This document shows positions 53,664-61,993 of a stretch of DNA of 64,000 nt, one piece after another (positions within the stretch are counted from its first letter, which is position 1; every line of letters starts with the position of its first letter). Origin of the DNA: Stenotrophomonas sp. ASS1 (GTDB taxonomy: Bacteria > Pseudomonadota > Gammaproteobacteria > Xanthomonadales > Xanthomonadaceae); contig NZ_CP031167.1 of assembly GCF_004346925.1 (NCBI RefSeq), positions 186,001 through 250,000 of the forward strand, written 5' to 3'. Made by a program: the position numbers and the translations under genes. The notes under the pieces were generated by a model. It made no database searches. It had not been told where the DNA came from and worked only from the letters and a program-made list of their open reading frames with translations.

Positions 53664-54089
53664 TCAGGCAACGATCAGCGTCACGTCGATGTTGCCGCGC
53701 GTGGCATTCGAGTACGGGCACACGATGTGCGCCTTCTGCACCAGTTCTTCCACCTGCTCGCGCGGCACGCCCGGCACGTTGATGGTCAGCTCGGCCTCGA
53801 TGCCGAAACCGGTCGGGATCTGGCCGATGCCGACCTTGCCGGTCACGGTGGTGTCGGCCGGCAGCGCGACCTTGGCCTGGCCAGCCACGAACTTCAGCGC
53901 GCCCAGGAAGCAAGCCGAGTAGCCGGCCGCGAACAGCTGTTCCGGGTTGGTGCCCGGGCCGCCGGCGCCGCCCAGCTCGCGCGGGGTCGACAGCTGGATA
54001 TCCAGCACGTTGTCGGAGGAGACGGAACGGCCTTCACGGCCGCCGGTGGAGGTGGCCTGGGCGGTGTACAGAACCTTTTCGATGGACAT
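53664..54089 (-). CDS. ohr: Organic hydroperoxide resistance protein Ohr
   Basis: 141-residue OsmC/Ohr-family thiol peroxidase that reduces organic and fatty-acid hydroperoxides. The two redox cysteines lie in [13 protein letters not shown] and [13 protein letters not shown], and the catalytic arginine is in [11 protein letters not shown]. The C-terminal [10 protein letters not shown] is typical of Ohr rather than of OsmC. Its usual MarR-type regulator OhrR is not next to it here. Confidence 0.93.
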   Translation of the reverse strand: MSIEKVLYTAQATSTGGREGRSVSSDNVLDIQLSTPRELGGAGGPGTNPEQLFAAGYSACFLGALKFVAGQAKVALPADTTVTGKVGIGQIPTGFGIEAELTINVPGVPREQVEELVQKAHIVCPYSNATRGNIDVTLIVA

Positions 54090-54200
54090 CGGGATGCTCC
54101 TGGTCGGTGGGTGGGTGTTGCGATGGAGCCTACTTTGCCCGGTTTCCGCGTACGTTGGGTTGCAATGCGTACGAAAAACTTGATCGATCGTCCTGCCGGC

Positions 54201-55157
54201 CTAGATCGTCCATTCGCGGTCGGTGGTGAACATGATGGTCAGCCAGCGGTCCGGCGAGGCCTCGCCCAGTGCATCGCCGATCTCGTCGCGCAGCTGGTCC
54301 CATTCCACCAGGGGCCGCGGCGGGTCGTTTTCCGGCACCACGAAGAACAGCTCGATCTGCTCGCCACGCCCCACCTGGGCCACGTAGCTGCGGTGCTCGA
54401 CGAAGCCGTGCTTGGCCACGATCCCGCGTGCCACTGCATCCACATGGGCCTGCAGTTCCGGCGGGGTGACCAGCAGGATGCCGGCCAGCGCCCGGCGCAC
54501 CGTGCCGAGCGGGGCGATCATCACCAGCACGCAGACGAAGGCGAGGATGGCCGGGTCGATGTACGGCCCGACCCATGCCCACGAGGTGCCCTGTACCAGC
54601 ACGCCGCCGAGAAACGCTAGCAGGTAGCAGGCCGACATGCTGGCCGCGATCACCCAGTTCTTCGCGTCCAGCGCGATGAACTCCGAGCCGATGCGGCGGT
54701 TGGCGCGCAGGATGAACCAGGCCAGCGCGGCTTCGCCTACGATCGACAGCCCGGCGAAGGCAATGGCCGGGCCGAGGGCGATGTGGCGGCCCCCGGACAT
54801 CAACGCGTCCACCGCATTGACCAGCGCATACAGCGCCGCACCGATCATCAGTGTGCCGCTCACCCCCAGCACGATCGGCTCCAGGTGCCAGAAGCCCATG
54901 GTGAAGCGCTGGTTGAGCCGCGATTGCAGCGCATCGGTCTGCGTGGACAGCGCGATCAGGCGCGCCACCAGCAGTGACAGCCAGGTCATCACCACGTCGA
55001 TCAGGCCGTAGATGCCGTCGAAGATGATCAGCGAGGAATTGGCCAGCAGGCCGAACACCACCGCCGCCGCGGCCAGCACCAGAGAGGCGGCGATCGACAG
55101 GCGCAGCACGCCCTGTTCGGTGGCGGGGTCGAAGAACTGCGGGCGGTTGGCGGCCAT
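54201..55157 (-). CDS. Cation diffusion facilitator-like transporter
   Basis: 318-residue membrane protein with about six hydrophobic segments and a cytosolic C-terminal domain. SLIIFDGIYGLIDVVMTWLS is the second-helix motif and MGFWHLEPIV the loop motif of the predicted Co/Zn/Cd transporter group related to CDF proteins. The classical HxxxD metal site of FieF is not obvious; aspartates in DGIYGLID and LDAKNW may replace it. Metal and direction of transport cannot be read. Confidence 0.78.
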   Translation of the reverse strand: MAANRPQFFDPATEQGVLRLSIAASLVLAAAAVVFGLLANSSLIIFDGIYGLIDVVMTWLSLLVARLIALSTQTDALQSRLNQRFTMGFWHLEPIVLGVSGTLMIGAALYALVNAVDALMSGGRHIALGPAIAFAGLSIVGEAALAWFILRANRRIGSEFIALDAKNWVIAASMSACYLLAFLGGVLVQGTSWAWVGPYIDPAILAFVCVLVMIAPLGTVRRALAGILLVTPPELQAHVDAVARGIVAKHGFVEHRSYVAQVGRGEQIELFFVVPENDPPRPLVEWDQLRDEIGDALGEASPDRWLTIMFTTDREWTI

Positions 55158-55166
55158 GGTTCAATT

Positions 55167-55190
55167 GTAGAGCGGAGCCAGGCTCCGCTG
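55167..55190 (+). repeat. Short GTAG palindrome
   Basis: GTAG followed by AGCGGAGCC-A-GGCTCCGCT, a divergent SMAG-type element just upstream of the CDF gene and before the sulP leader. Confidence 0.7.
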
Positions 55191-55276
55191 CCTTTCGCTG
55201 CCTTCGCCGGCCAACCGCGCTACCCCCGTGGGGCCGCTTCCCGTAGACTGCGTGCCTCCCACGTACCGACGTCCGC

Positions 55277-55360
55277 CTGCAGTGATCACGCCACCCTGAC
55301 CCTTGCCGCACATCGGCAGCCGGCCCGCCCGGCTCAGGAACCCGTGTCTTTCCACTGCAG
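55277..55360 (+). promoter_or_regulatory. Folded leader RNA upstream of the SulP gene
   Basis: Nested pairings occur in order: CTGCAGTG (55277-55284) with CACTGCAG (55353-55360), CACG (55287-55290) with CGTG (55343-55346), and CCTGA (55295-55299) with TCAGG (55334-55338). They enclose two small hairpins, TGCCG-N5-CGGCA (55304-55318) and GCCGG-N5-CCGGC (55319-55333). The result is a three-way junction on a long broken stem, ending 39 bases before the ATG, as in a riboswitch. I do not recognise a known class. Confidence 0.5.
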
Positions 55361-55399
55361 CGCCATGCGGCCACGCCCGCCTGTGCGCGGAGCTTTCCC

Positions 55400-56863
55400 A
55401 TGCAAACGTTCTACCCCCTGCGCCAGCAATGGCTCGGCAACATCCGTGGCGACCTGCTGTCCGGCATCGTCGTAGCCCTGGCCCTGATTCCCGAGGCCAT
55501 CGCGTTCTCGCTCATTGCCGGCGTCGACCCCAAGGTTGGCCTGTACGCCGCGTTCTCGATTGCCGTCATCACTGCCATTGCTGGCGGCCGCCCTGGCATG
55601 ATCTCCGCCGCCACCGGTGCAATGGCGCTGGTGATGGTCGACCTGGTCAAGGACCATGGCCTGCAGTACCTGTTCGCCGCCAGTATCCTGGCCGGCCTGC
55701 TGCAGGTGCTGGCCGGCGTGTTCAAGCTCGGCGCGTTGATGCGCTTCGTCTCGCGCTCGGTCATCACCGGCTTCGTCAACGCGCTGGCGATCCTGATCTT
55801 CCTGGCGCAGATGCCCGAGCTGATCGGTCGCGGACCTACGGTCTATGTGCTGTGCGCCGCCGCGCTGGCGATCATCTACCTGCTGCCACGCATTACCCGC
55901 GCCGTGCCATCACCGCTGGTGGCCATTGTGGTGCTGACCGCCGTGGTGATCGGCTTCGGCGTTGACGTACGCAGCGTCGGCGACATGGGCCAGCTGCCCG
56001 AGAACCTGCCGCATTTCCTGCTGCCCGATGTGCCGCTCACCTGGGAGACGCTGCGCATCCTGCTGCCGGTGTCGGCCACGCTGGCCGTGGTCGGCCTGCT
56101 CGAATCGATGATGACCCTGCAGATCGTCGAGGACATCACCGAGACGCCGAGCGAGCGCAACCGCGAATGTGTCGGCCAGGGCGTGGCGAACACGGTCACC
56201 GGCTTCCTCGGTGGCATGGCCGGTTGCGCGATGATCGGCCAGTCGGTGATCAACGTGACCTCCGGTGGCCGCGGCCGCCTGTCCTGCCTGGTGGCTGGCG
56301 TGTTCCTGCTGGTGCTGGTGGTGTACGGCAGCGATCTGGTACGGCAGATCCCAATGGCGGCGCTGGTGGCGGTGATGATCATGGTCAGCATCGGCACCTT
56401 CAGCTGGCGCTCGCTGCGCGACCTGCGCACGCATCCGCGCAGTTCCTCTGCGGTGATGCTGCTGACGGTGGTGGTCACCGTGGCTACCCACGATCTGGCC
56501 AAGGGCGTGCTCAGCGGTGTGCTGCTGTCGGCCCTGTTCTTCGCGCGCAAGGTTGGCCGCATGCTGGACGTGCAGCGCGACGATGCCGATGACACGCAGG
56601 TCTATCGCGTGCGCGGGCAGGTGTTCTTTGCCTCGGCAGGGCAGCTGGGTGCGGTGTTCGATTACCAGCACGTGGCGCCGAAGGTGCAGATCGATCTGCG
56701 CGATGCCCACCTGTGGGATCTGACTGCCGTGGCCGCGCTGGAGCGGGCGCAGGAAAAGCTGGCCGCGCATGGGGCGGAGGTGACGGTGGTGGGGCTCAAT
56801 GCGGCCAGCCAGACCCTCATTGAGCAGGTGGGTGGCAAAGGCGCTGCTGGCAGCGCGCATTGA
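55400..56863 (+). CDS. SulP family anion transporter with STAS domain
   Basis: 487-residue transporter. The N-terminal part holds about ten to twelve membrane segments with the SulP signature [20 protein letters not shown], then KVGLYAAF. The C-terminal residues about 385-480 form a STAS domain ([16 protein letters not shown], then [20 protein letters not shown]). SulP proteins carry sulphate, bicarbonate, dicarboxylates or similar anions; the conserved [14 protein letters not shown] is common in the bicarbonate/dicarboxylate group. GGAG lies seven bases before the ATG. A folded leader precedes the gene. Confidence 0.9.
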   Translation: MQTFYPLRQQWLGNIRGDLLSGIVVALALIPEAIAFSLIAGVDPKVGLYAAFSIAVITAIAGGRPGMISAATGAMALVMVDLVKDHGLQYLFAASILAGLLQVLAGVFKLGALMRFVSRSVITGFVNALAILIFLAQMPELIGRGPTVYVLCAAALAIIYLLPRITRAVPSPLVAIVVLTAVVIGFGVDVRSVGDMGQLPENLPHFLLPDVPLTWETLRILLPVSATLAVVGLLESMMTLQIVEDITETPSERNRECVGQGVANTVTGFLGGMAGCAMIGQSVINVTSGGRGRLSCLVAGVFLLVLVVYGSDLVRQIPMAALVAVMIMVSIGTFSWRSLRDLRTHPRSSSAVMLLTVVVTVATHDLAKGVLSGVLLSALFFARKVGRMLDVQRDDADDTQVYRVRGQVFFASAGQLGAVFDYQHVAPKVQIDLRDAHLWDLTAVAALERAQEKLAAHGAEVTVVGLNAASQTLIEQVGGKGAAGSAH

Positions 56864-56969
56864 CGCTATCGGCTCTCGTGGAGCAACTGCAACGCCATGG
56901 CCGCTGTTGCGGTTGCTGCATCTTCAGCCTGTGAACCCCACCCAAGGTGGAAGAATCGCTGTGATCGTG

Positions 56970-56994
56970 CTCCGTTGTGATCCTCACGACGGAG
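56970..56994 (+). promoter_or_regulatory. Hairpin upstream of the DUF6338 gene
   Basis: CTCCGTTGTGA-TCC-TCACGACGGAG forms eleven pairs (one wobble) and ends 13 bases before the ATG. Its 3' arm contains the GGAG that would be the ribosome binding site, so it may control translation. Confidence 0.4.
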
Positions 56995-57007
56995 TACTTC
57001 TGCCGGA

Positions 57008-57658
57008 ATGGATTCGCTCTTCAACAACGCCACCACGCTGCTGACCTTTCTGCTGCCGGGTTTCCTGTCTGCATGGGTGTTCTACGGGCTGACATCCCAT
57101 CCCAAGCCGCCGCAGTTCGAACGGACCGTGGAAGCGTTGGTGTTCACCTTCGCGGTCCAGGTGCTGGTCAAGTTCACCGAACTGATGCTCCTGCTGGCTG
57201 GTCGCTGCTTTGTGCTGGGGACCTGGACCGAGACCAGCAGCCTGCTATGGGGTTTTGTCCTCGCCGCACTGCTTGGGGCAGGATTGGCCCTCGCTGCGAA
57301 CAAGGATTCCCTCCACAGGGTTCTCCGTCGTGCAGGCTTCACTACCCGTACGTCCCACCCGAGCGAGTGGTACTGCGTGCTGGGTACGCGTCCTGCCTTC
57401 GTGGTGCTGCAATTGAAGGATGGCCGTCGATTGACCGGCTACCCCAAGGAGTGGCCGATCAGCCCCGCTGCGGGACAGTTCTACATGCAGATGCCGGCCT
57501 GGCTGGTGGATGCGGATCCACCCGATGAAGGTGCCGATCCAGCAGCGGATCCCGTGGCCAGCCCCGCCGTGGTCGAGCTTCCGCAGCTCGATGGCATACT
57601 GATTCACGCAGTGGATGTGCAGTGGGTCGAGATTCTCCAGGAGACAGACGATGGCTAA
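57008..57658 (+). CDS. DUF6338 family membrane protein
   Basis: 216-residue protein. Three hydrophobic segments lie in the first half (TLLTFLLPGFLSAWVFYGL; LVFTFAVQVLVKFTELMLLL; GFVLAALLGAGLALAA). The second half is cytosolic with SEWYCVLGTRPAFVVLQLKD, then GRRLTGYPKEWP, the pattern of DUF6338. It ends with a proline-, aspartate- and alanine-rich stretch. Function unknown. It overlaps the next small gene by eight bases, so the two are coupled. Confidence 0.7.
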   Translation: MDSLFNNATTLLTFLLPGFLSAWVFYGLTSHPKPPQFERTVEALVFTFAVQVLVKFTELMLLLAGRCFVLGTWTETSSLLWGFVLAALLGAGLALAANKDSLHRVLRRAGFTTRTSHPSEWYCVLGTRPAFVVLQLKDGRRLTGYPKEWPISPAAGQFYMQMPAWLVDADPPDEGADPAADPVASPAVVELPQLDGILIHAVDVQWVEILQETDDG

Positions 57659-57818
57659 GTTGAGGAAGGGTTCCAACCCGCCACTGGACCAGTTGGTCGT
57701 ATCCATGGAGAACGCGAACCCCAAGCTCCCCGAGGGCAGGAAGCGTCCGCCGCCACCGCCCAGCCCGCCCCGGCCGCCAGCCGGAGCCGGGCCCAACCGG
57801 CGCTCGCCGCGCGGCTGA
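57651..57818 (+). CDS. Small proline-rich basic protein, partner of the DUF6338 protein
   Basis: 55-residue protein with a basic start (MAKLRKGSNPPLDQLVVSME) and a proline run (PPPPPSPPRPPAG) near the C-terminus. It begins inside the end of the DUF6338 gene, with AGGAG seven bases upstream, which strongly supports real translation. No membrane segment. Role unknown; probably an accessory factor of its neighbour. Confidence 0.65.
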   Translation: MAKLRKGSNPPLDQLVVSMENANPKLPEGRKRPPPPPSPPRPPAGAGPNRRSPRG

Positions 57819-57891
57819 CCGGGCGCATTCAGCCGCCCGGTGTAAACTATTGATCTCACTGGCAATGCCAGTCTCCACGATCAACGCCCCG

Positions 57892-58896
57892 ATGACGTCC
57901 GCCACCGCCCGTTACGCCGATTCCCTGCGCCTGTCCGTTGCCCCCATGATGGACTGGACGGACCGCCATTGCCGCGTGTTCCATCGCGTGCTGGCGCCGG
58001 GCGCGCGCCTGTACACGGAAATGGTGCACGCCAACGCGGTCATCCACGGCGACCGCGAGCGCCTGCTCGGCTTCGACCGCAGCGAACAGCCGCTGGCCCT
58101 GCAATTGGGTGGCAGTGATCCTGCCCTGCTGGCGCAGGCCGCCCGCATCGCCGCCGAATGGGGTTATGACGAGGTCAACCTCAACTGCGGCTGCCCGTCT
58201 GATCGCGTGCAGGCCGGGCGTTTTGGCGCGTGCCTGATGCGCGAGCCGGCGCTGGTGGCCGAGTGCGTTGCGGCCATGGTCGATGCGGTTGATATCCCGG
58301 TGACGGTGAAGTGCCGCCTGGGCGTGGACGAGGACAACGACTACGACGTGTTTGCCAGCTTCGTCGACCGCCAGGTCGCCGCCGGTGCGGCGATGGTGGT
58401 GGTGCACGCGCGCAACGCGTGGCTGAAGGGCCTGTCGCCGAAGGAGAACCGCGAGGTTCCGCCGCTGAAGTACGACTGGGCCTACCGCCTGAAGCAGGAG
58501 CGCCCGGCACTGCCGGTGGTGATCAACGGCGGCCTAGCCAGCATCGAGGCGGTGCAGGCGCAGGCCGCGCACGTCGATGGCGTGATGCTGGGCCGCGCGG
58601 CCTACCACGACCCTTACCTGCTGCATCAGCTGGAGGCGCTGCACACCGGCGCCCCGCTGCAGGCCCGTGGCGACCTGCTGCGCGCGATGCGCCCCTACAT
58701 CGAGGCGCGGCTGGGCGAAGGCCTGGCGCTGAAGCACATCACCCGCCACCTGCTCGGCCTGTTCCACGGCCAACCCGGTGGGCGAGCATTCCGCCAGGTG
58801 CTGAGCGAGGGCGCACACCGCCCCGGCGCCGGCTGGAGCCTGATCGAACAGGCCTTGGCGGTCACCGACCGCGAAGCTGATCGCGCAGCAGTGTGA
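57892..58896 (+). CDS. dusA: tRNA-dihydrouridine(20/20a) synthase
   Basis: 334-residue flavoprotein that reduces uridine 20 (and 20a) of tRNA to dihydrouridine. The FMN site starts with LSVAPMMDWTDRHCRVFHRV; the catalytic cysteine is in VNLNCGCPSDRVQAGRFGAC, then LM; HARNAWLKGLSPKENR and VVINGGLASIEAV are DusA-type motifs. Starts at 57865 (ATG) and 57850 (TTG) are also in frame. No ribosome binding site is obvious for any of them; TAAACT at about 57842 may be a -10 box, which would give a very short leader. Confidence 0.92.
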   Translation: MTSATARYADSLRLSVAPMMDWTDRHCRVFHRVLAPGARLYTEMVHANAVIHGDRERLLGFDRSEQPLALQLGGSDPALLAQAARIAAEWGYDEVNLNCGCPSDRVQAGRFGACLMREPALVAECVAAMVDAVDIPVTVKCRLGVDEDNDYDVFASFVDRQVAAGAAMVVVHARNAWLKGLSPKENREVPPLKYDWAYRLKQERPALPVVINGGLASIEAVQAQAAHVDGVMLGRAAYHDPYLLHQLEALHTGAPLQARGDLLRAMRPYIEARLGEGLALKHITRHLLGLFHGQPGGRAFRQVLSEGAHRPGAGWSLIEQALAVTDREADRAAV

Positions 58897-58944
58897 CCGC
58901 AGTCACATTCCTGACTTGACAAGAGACGGCGATTCGTCCCGAAT

Positions 58945-59001
58945 GTTCACTTAGCTGAACGACTCGGGCGCAGGGCCGGAAAAGTTCAGACCGGATTCAC
59001 C
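58945..59001 (+). promoter_or_regulatory. Candidate PhoP box upstream of the phoPQ region
   Basis: GTTCA-CTTAGC-TGAAC (58945-58960) is an inverted repeat, and GTTCAG-ACCGG-ATTCAC (58985-59001) is a direct repeat of the GTTCAG-N5-GTTCAG kind known for PhoP of Pseudomonas. Both lie 110-160 bases before the PepSY-like gene that leads into phoPQ. Confidence 0.45.
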
Positions 59002-59108
59002 GCTGTAAACCAAGAATTTGCAAAAGATTTGTAAAACGCTGGGTTTCGAACCCGGCGCCGGATTTACGACTTTTGAACGAATCGCCGTGCTCGGCTAGGA
59101 TCGCATCG

Positions 59109-59483
59109 ATGTCTTCCGCTCCCTTCCACCGCCGCATTGCCCTGGCCACCTGCGTGGTCCTATCGGCTGTGCCGCTGTCTTCGGCGCTGGCGCAACAGCC
59201 GCCGCGCGGCGACCAGGGGCGGGCGGAGATGATGGAGCGGGGCGAGCGCGGCAACCGTGGCGACGAGCGTTCGCTGTCCGATGCCGTGCGCCGCGTGCAG
59301 CGCACCACCGGCGGCCACATCCTCGGCGCCGAGCGCGTGCCGTTCGATGGTCGTGATATCAACCGGGTGAAGTACATGGACGATCGGGGCCGGGTCCGCT
59401 ACATGGACGACCCCGCGCCGTCGCGTTCACAGCCGCGCACGCCGCGGTCGGATATGTCATCACTACGCGGCGATAACCCCTGA
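59109..59483 (+). CDS. Small exported PepSY-like protein
   Basis: 124-residue protein. The N-terminal signal (RRIALATCVVLSAVPLSSAL, then AQ) directs export. A charged stretch (RGDQGRAEMMERGERGNRGD) is followed by a PepSY-like segment, LSDAVRRVQRTTGGHILGAE, then VKYMDDRGRVRYMDDP with two repeated YMDD units. PepSY domains are often found beside sensor kinases and may tune their signal. It sits 73 bases before phoP in the same direction. Confidence 0.7.
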   Translation: MSSAPFHRRIALATCVVLSAVPLSSALAQQPPRGDQGRAEMMERGERGNRGDERSLSDAVRRVQRTTGGHILGAERVPFDGRDINRVKYMDDRGRVRYMDDPAPSRSQPRTPRSDMSSLRGDNP

Positions 59484-59556
59484 ACAGGGATAGTTGTCGC
59501 TATCAACCCGTACCCCACAGGCCTCCGGGCCATACCCAGGACACTAGGGAGAGTTC

Positions 59557-60240
59557 ATGCGTATCCTTCTGGTCGAAGACGAAGCCCCGCTGCGTGAGAC
59601 CCTGGCAGCCCGGCTCAAGCGCGAAGGCTTTGCCGTCGATGCTGCGCAGGACGGCGAGGAAGGCCTCTACATGGGGCGCGAAGTCCCGTTCGATGTCGGC
59701 ATCATCGACCTCGGCCTGCCCAAGATGTCGGGCATGGAGCTGATCAAGGCCCTGCGTGACGAAGGCAAGAAGTTCCCGGTGCTGATCCTGACCGCGCGTT
59801 CGAGCTGGCAGGACAAGGTCGAGGGCCTGAAGCAGGGCGCCGACGATTACCTGGTCAAGCCGTTCCACGTCGAAGAACTGCTGGCCCGCGTCAACGCGCT
59901 GCTGCGCCGCGCCGCTGGCTGGAGCAAGCCGACGCTGGAATGCGGCCCGGTTGCGCTGGATCTCGCCGCCCAGACCGTCAGCGTGGCCGGCAGCAATGTC
60001 GACCTGACCAGCTACGAGTACAAGGTGCTGGAGTACCTGATGATGCATGCCGGTGAACTGGTCTCGAAGGCCGATCTCACCGAGCACATCTACCAGCAGG
60101 ACTTCGACCGCGACTCGAACGTGCTGGAGGTCTTCATCGGCCGCCTGCGCAAGAAGCTGGACCCGGATGGCGAACTGAAGCCGATCGAGACCGTGCGCGG
60201 TCGCGGCTACCGTTTCGCGATCCCGCGCAACGAGGGCTGA
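59557..60240 (+). CDS. phoP: Response regulator PhoP
   Basis: 227-residue OmpR-type response regulator. The receiver domain has the acidic pair VEDEA, the phosphorylation aspartate in IIDLGLPKMSG, and the conserved lysine in YLVKPF. The C-terminal winged helix includes LTSYEYKVLEYLM and VEVFIGRLRKKL-type residues (LEVFIGRLRKKLDP), ending TVRGRGYRF. It pairs with the kinase 25 bases downstream. PhoP controls the response to low magnesium and cationic peptides. GGGAGAG precedes the ATG. Confidence 0.92.
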   Translation: MRILLVEDEAPLRETLAARLKREGFAVDAAQDGEEGLYMGREVPFDVGIIDLGLPKMSGMELIKALRDEGKKFPVLILTARSSWQDKVEGLKQGADDYLVKPFHVEELLARVNALLRRAAGWSKPTLECGPVALDLAAQTVSVAGSNVDLTSYEYKVLEYLMMHAGELVSKADLTEHIYQQDFDRDSNVLEVFIGRLRKKLDPDGELKPIETVRGRGYRFAIPRNEG

Positions 60241-60265
60241 GCCGGCTCACCCTGGCGATAACACG

Positions 60266-61690
60266 ATGTCCGGCCGTCTGTGGTTCTTCCGACGCTGGCG
60301 GCCGCGCTCACTGCAGGCGCGCCAGATGTTCGCCGCGTCCGTGGGTCTGGTCGCGTTCCTGGCGCTGGCCGGTTACGCGCTCGACGCCGCCTTCGCCGAT
60401 ACGGCGAAGGCGAACCTGCGTGAGCGCCTGAAGAACTACGCCACCGCCTATGCGGCCGGCATCGACTTCACCCGCGACCGCTCGCTGTACATCCGCGAGC
60501 AGCCACCGGATTCGCGCTTCGACGTGCCGGGCAGCGGCCTGTACCTGCAGGTGGTGATGCCGCACGGCAAGGGCAATTCGATGTCTGCCGAAGGCCCGAT
60601 GCTGCCCACCGTCGGCGGCGGCCTGCTGGCACCTCGCCAGGAAGTGTTCGAAGGCCCGTTGCCGATGATCCAGATCGACGGCAGCCAAGGCTCGGTGTAC
60701 CGCTATGGCCTGGGCCTGGTGTGGGATGCCGACGCCGACCCCGCCACCGAATTCCCGTACACCATCTACGTGATGGAAGACTCGCGCGCGCTGGGTGCAC
60801 AGCTGCGGGTGTTCCGCAGCCGGGTCTGGTTCTACCTCGGTGGCATCGGCCTGATCCTGCTGCTGCTGCAGACCGTCATTCTGCAGTGGAGCCTGCGGCC
60901 CCTGCGTCGCGTGATTACCGAGCTGACCAAGGTGCAGCGCGGCGAAACCGAGCGCATGAGCGAGCGCCACCCGCGCGAGCTGGAACCGCTGACCGACAGC
61001 ATCAACGCCTTCATTGAAAGCGAGCGCGAGAACCTCGAGCGTCAGCGCAATACCCTGGCCGACCTGGCGCACAGCCTGAAGACACCGATCGCAGTGCTGC
61101 GCACGCAGATGGACAGTGGCGCGGGCGATGGCGCGCTGCGCGAGGAGCTGGACGTGCAGCTGCAGCGCATGAACAACCTGGTCTCCTACCAGCTGGCACG
61201 TGCTGCGTCGTCGGGCCACAAGCTGTTCTCCGCGCCGCTGCCGATCGAATCCAACGCCGAGGAAATCGTGCGTGGCCTGGAGAAGGTCTACGCCTCCAAG
61301 GGCGTGCTGTGCGAATTCGATATCGACCCGGCCGCGCGCTTCCACGGCGAACCGGGCGACCTGCAGGAACTGCTCGGCAACCTGCTGGAAAACGCCTTCA
61401 AGTGGGCCAACCGCCGCGTGCTGCTGACCGCGCAGCCGCTGCCGGCACCGAACGCGCGCCGCGCGGGCCTGCTGCTTGCGGTGGACGACGATGGCCCCGG
61501 CATCGCCCCGGACGACATCGGCAAGGTGCTGCAGCGTGGCGTGCGTGGCGACGAGCGCGTGCAGGGCCACGGTATCGGCCTGTCGATCGTGCAGGACCTG
61601 ATCAAGGATTATCGCGGTGAACTGGCTGTGGGCCGCTCCGAGGAACTGGGCGGCGCCCGTTTCGAAGTGCGCCTGCCGCCGGGGCCGTAA
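60266..61690 (+). CDS. phoQ: Sensor histidine kinase PhoQ
   Basis: 474-residue membrane kinase. A first membrane segment (VGLVAFLALAGYALDAAF) and a second (VWFYLGGIGLILLLLQTVIL) frame a periplasmic sensor domain of about 150 residues. The phosphoacceptor histidine is in LADLAHSLKTPIAVLRTQ, and the ATP site shows NLLENAFKWAN, DDDGPGIAPDD and HGIGLSIV. The periplasmic part is not obviously as acidic as in E. coli PhoQ. It follows phoP in an operon. Confidence 0.9.
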   Translation: MSGRLWFFRRWRPRSLQARQMFAASVGLVAFLALAGYALDAAFADTAKANLRERLKNYATAYAAGIDFTRDRSLYIREQPPDSRFDVPGSGLYLQVVMPHGKGNSMSAEGPMLPTVGGGLLAPRQEVFEGPLPMIQIDGSQGSVYRYGLGLVWDADADPATEFPYTIYVMEDSRALGAQLRVFRSRVWFYLGGIGLILLLLQTVILQWSLRPLRRVITELTKVQRGETERMSERHPRELEPLTDSINAFIESERENLERQRNTLADLAHSLKTPIAVLRTQMDSGAGDGALREELDVQLQRMNNLVSYQLARAASSGHKLFSAPLPIESNAEEIVRGLEKVYASKGVLCEFDIDPAARFHGEPGDLQELLGNLLENAFKWANRRVLLTAQPLPAPNARRAGLLLAVDDDGPGIAPDDIGKVLQRGVRGDERVQGHGIGLSIVQDLIKDYRGELAVGRSEELGGARFEVRLPPGP

Positions 61691-61745
61691 CTCGCGCGTT
61701 CCCGTCCGCGGGGCATCGCTTGGCGCAACAGCGCGTGGCGTTCCG

Positions 61746-61821
61746 GTAGTGCCGGCCGCTGGCCGGCAACCTCATGATCTTCGGTGGCATTGCCAAGGTG
61801 CCGGCCAGCGGCCGGCACTAC
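61746..61821. repeat. SMAG pair in duplication unit 1
   Basis: GTAGTGCCGGCCGCTGGCCG at the left and CGGCCGGCACTAC at the right, facing each other. Confidence 0.9.
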
Positions 61822-61916
61822 CGTATTTCGATCGCCGGCGGCTCGCCATAGAACCGCCGCAGCTGCGCGTTCCCGTCCGCCGGGCATCGCCTGGCGCAAC
61901 AGCGCGTGGTGTTCCG

Positions 61917-61993
61917 GTAGTGCCGGCCGCTGGCCGGCAACCTCATGAACTTCGGTGGCATTGCCAAGGTGCCGGCCAGCGGCCGGCACTAAC
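61917..61993. repeat. SMAG pair in duplication unit 2, overlapping the mtfA stop codon
   Basis: Same layout as in unit 1, but the right end reads CTAAC. The complement of CTA at 61989-61991 is the TAG stop codon of mtfA, so the head of the REP element provides the stop. Confidence 0.9.
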
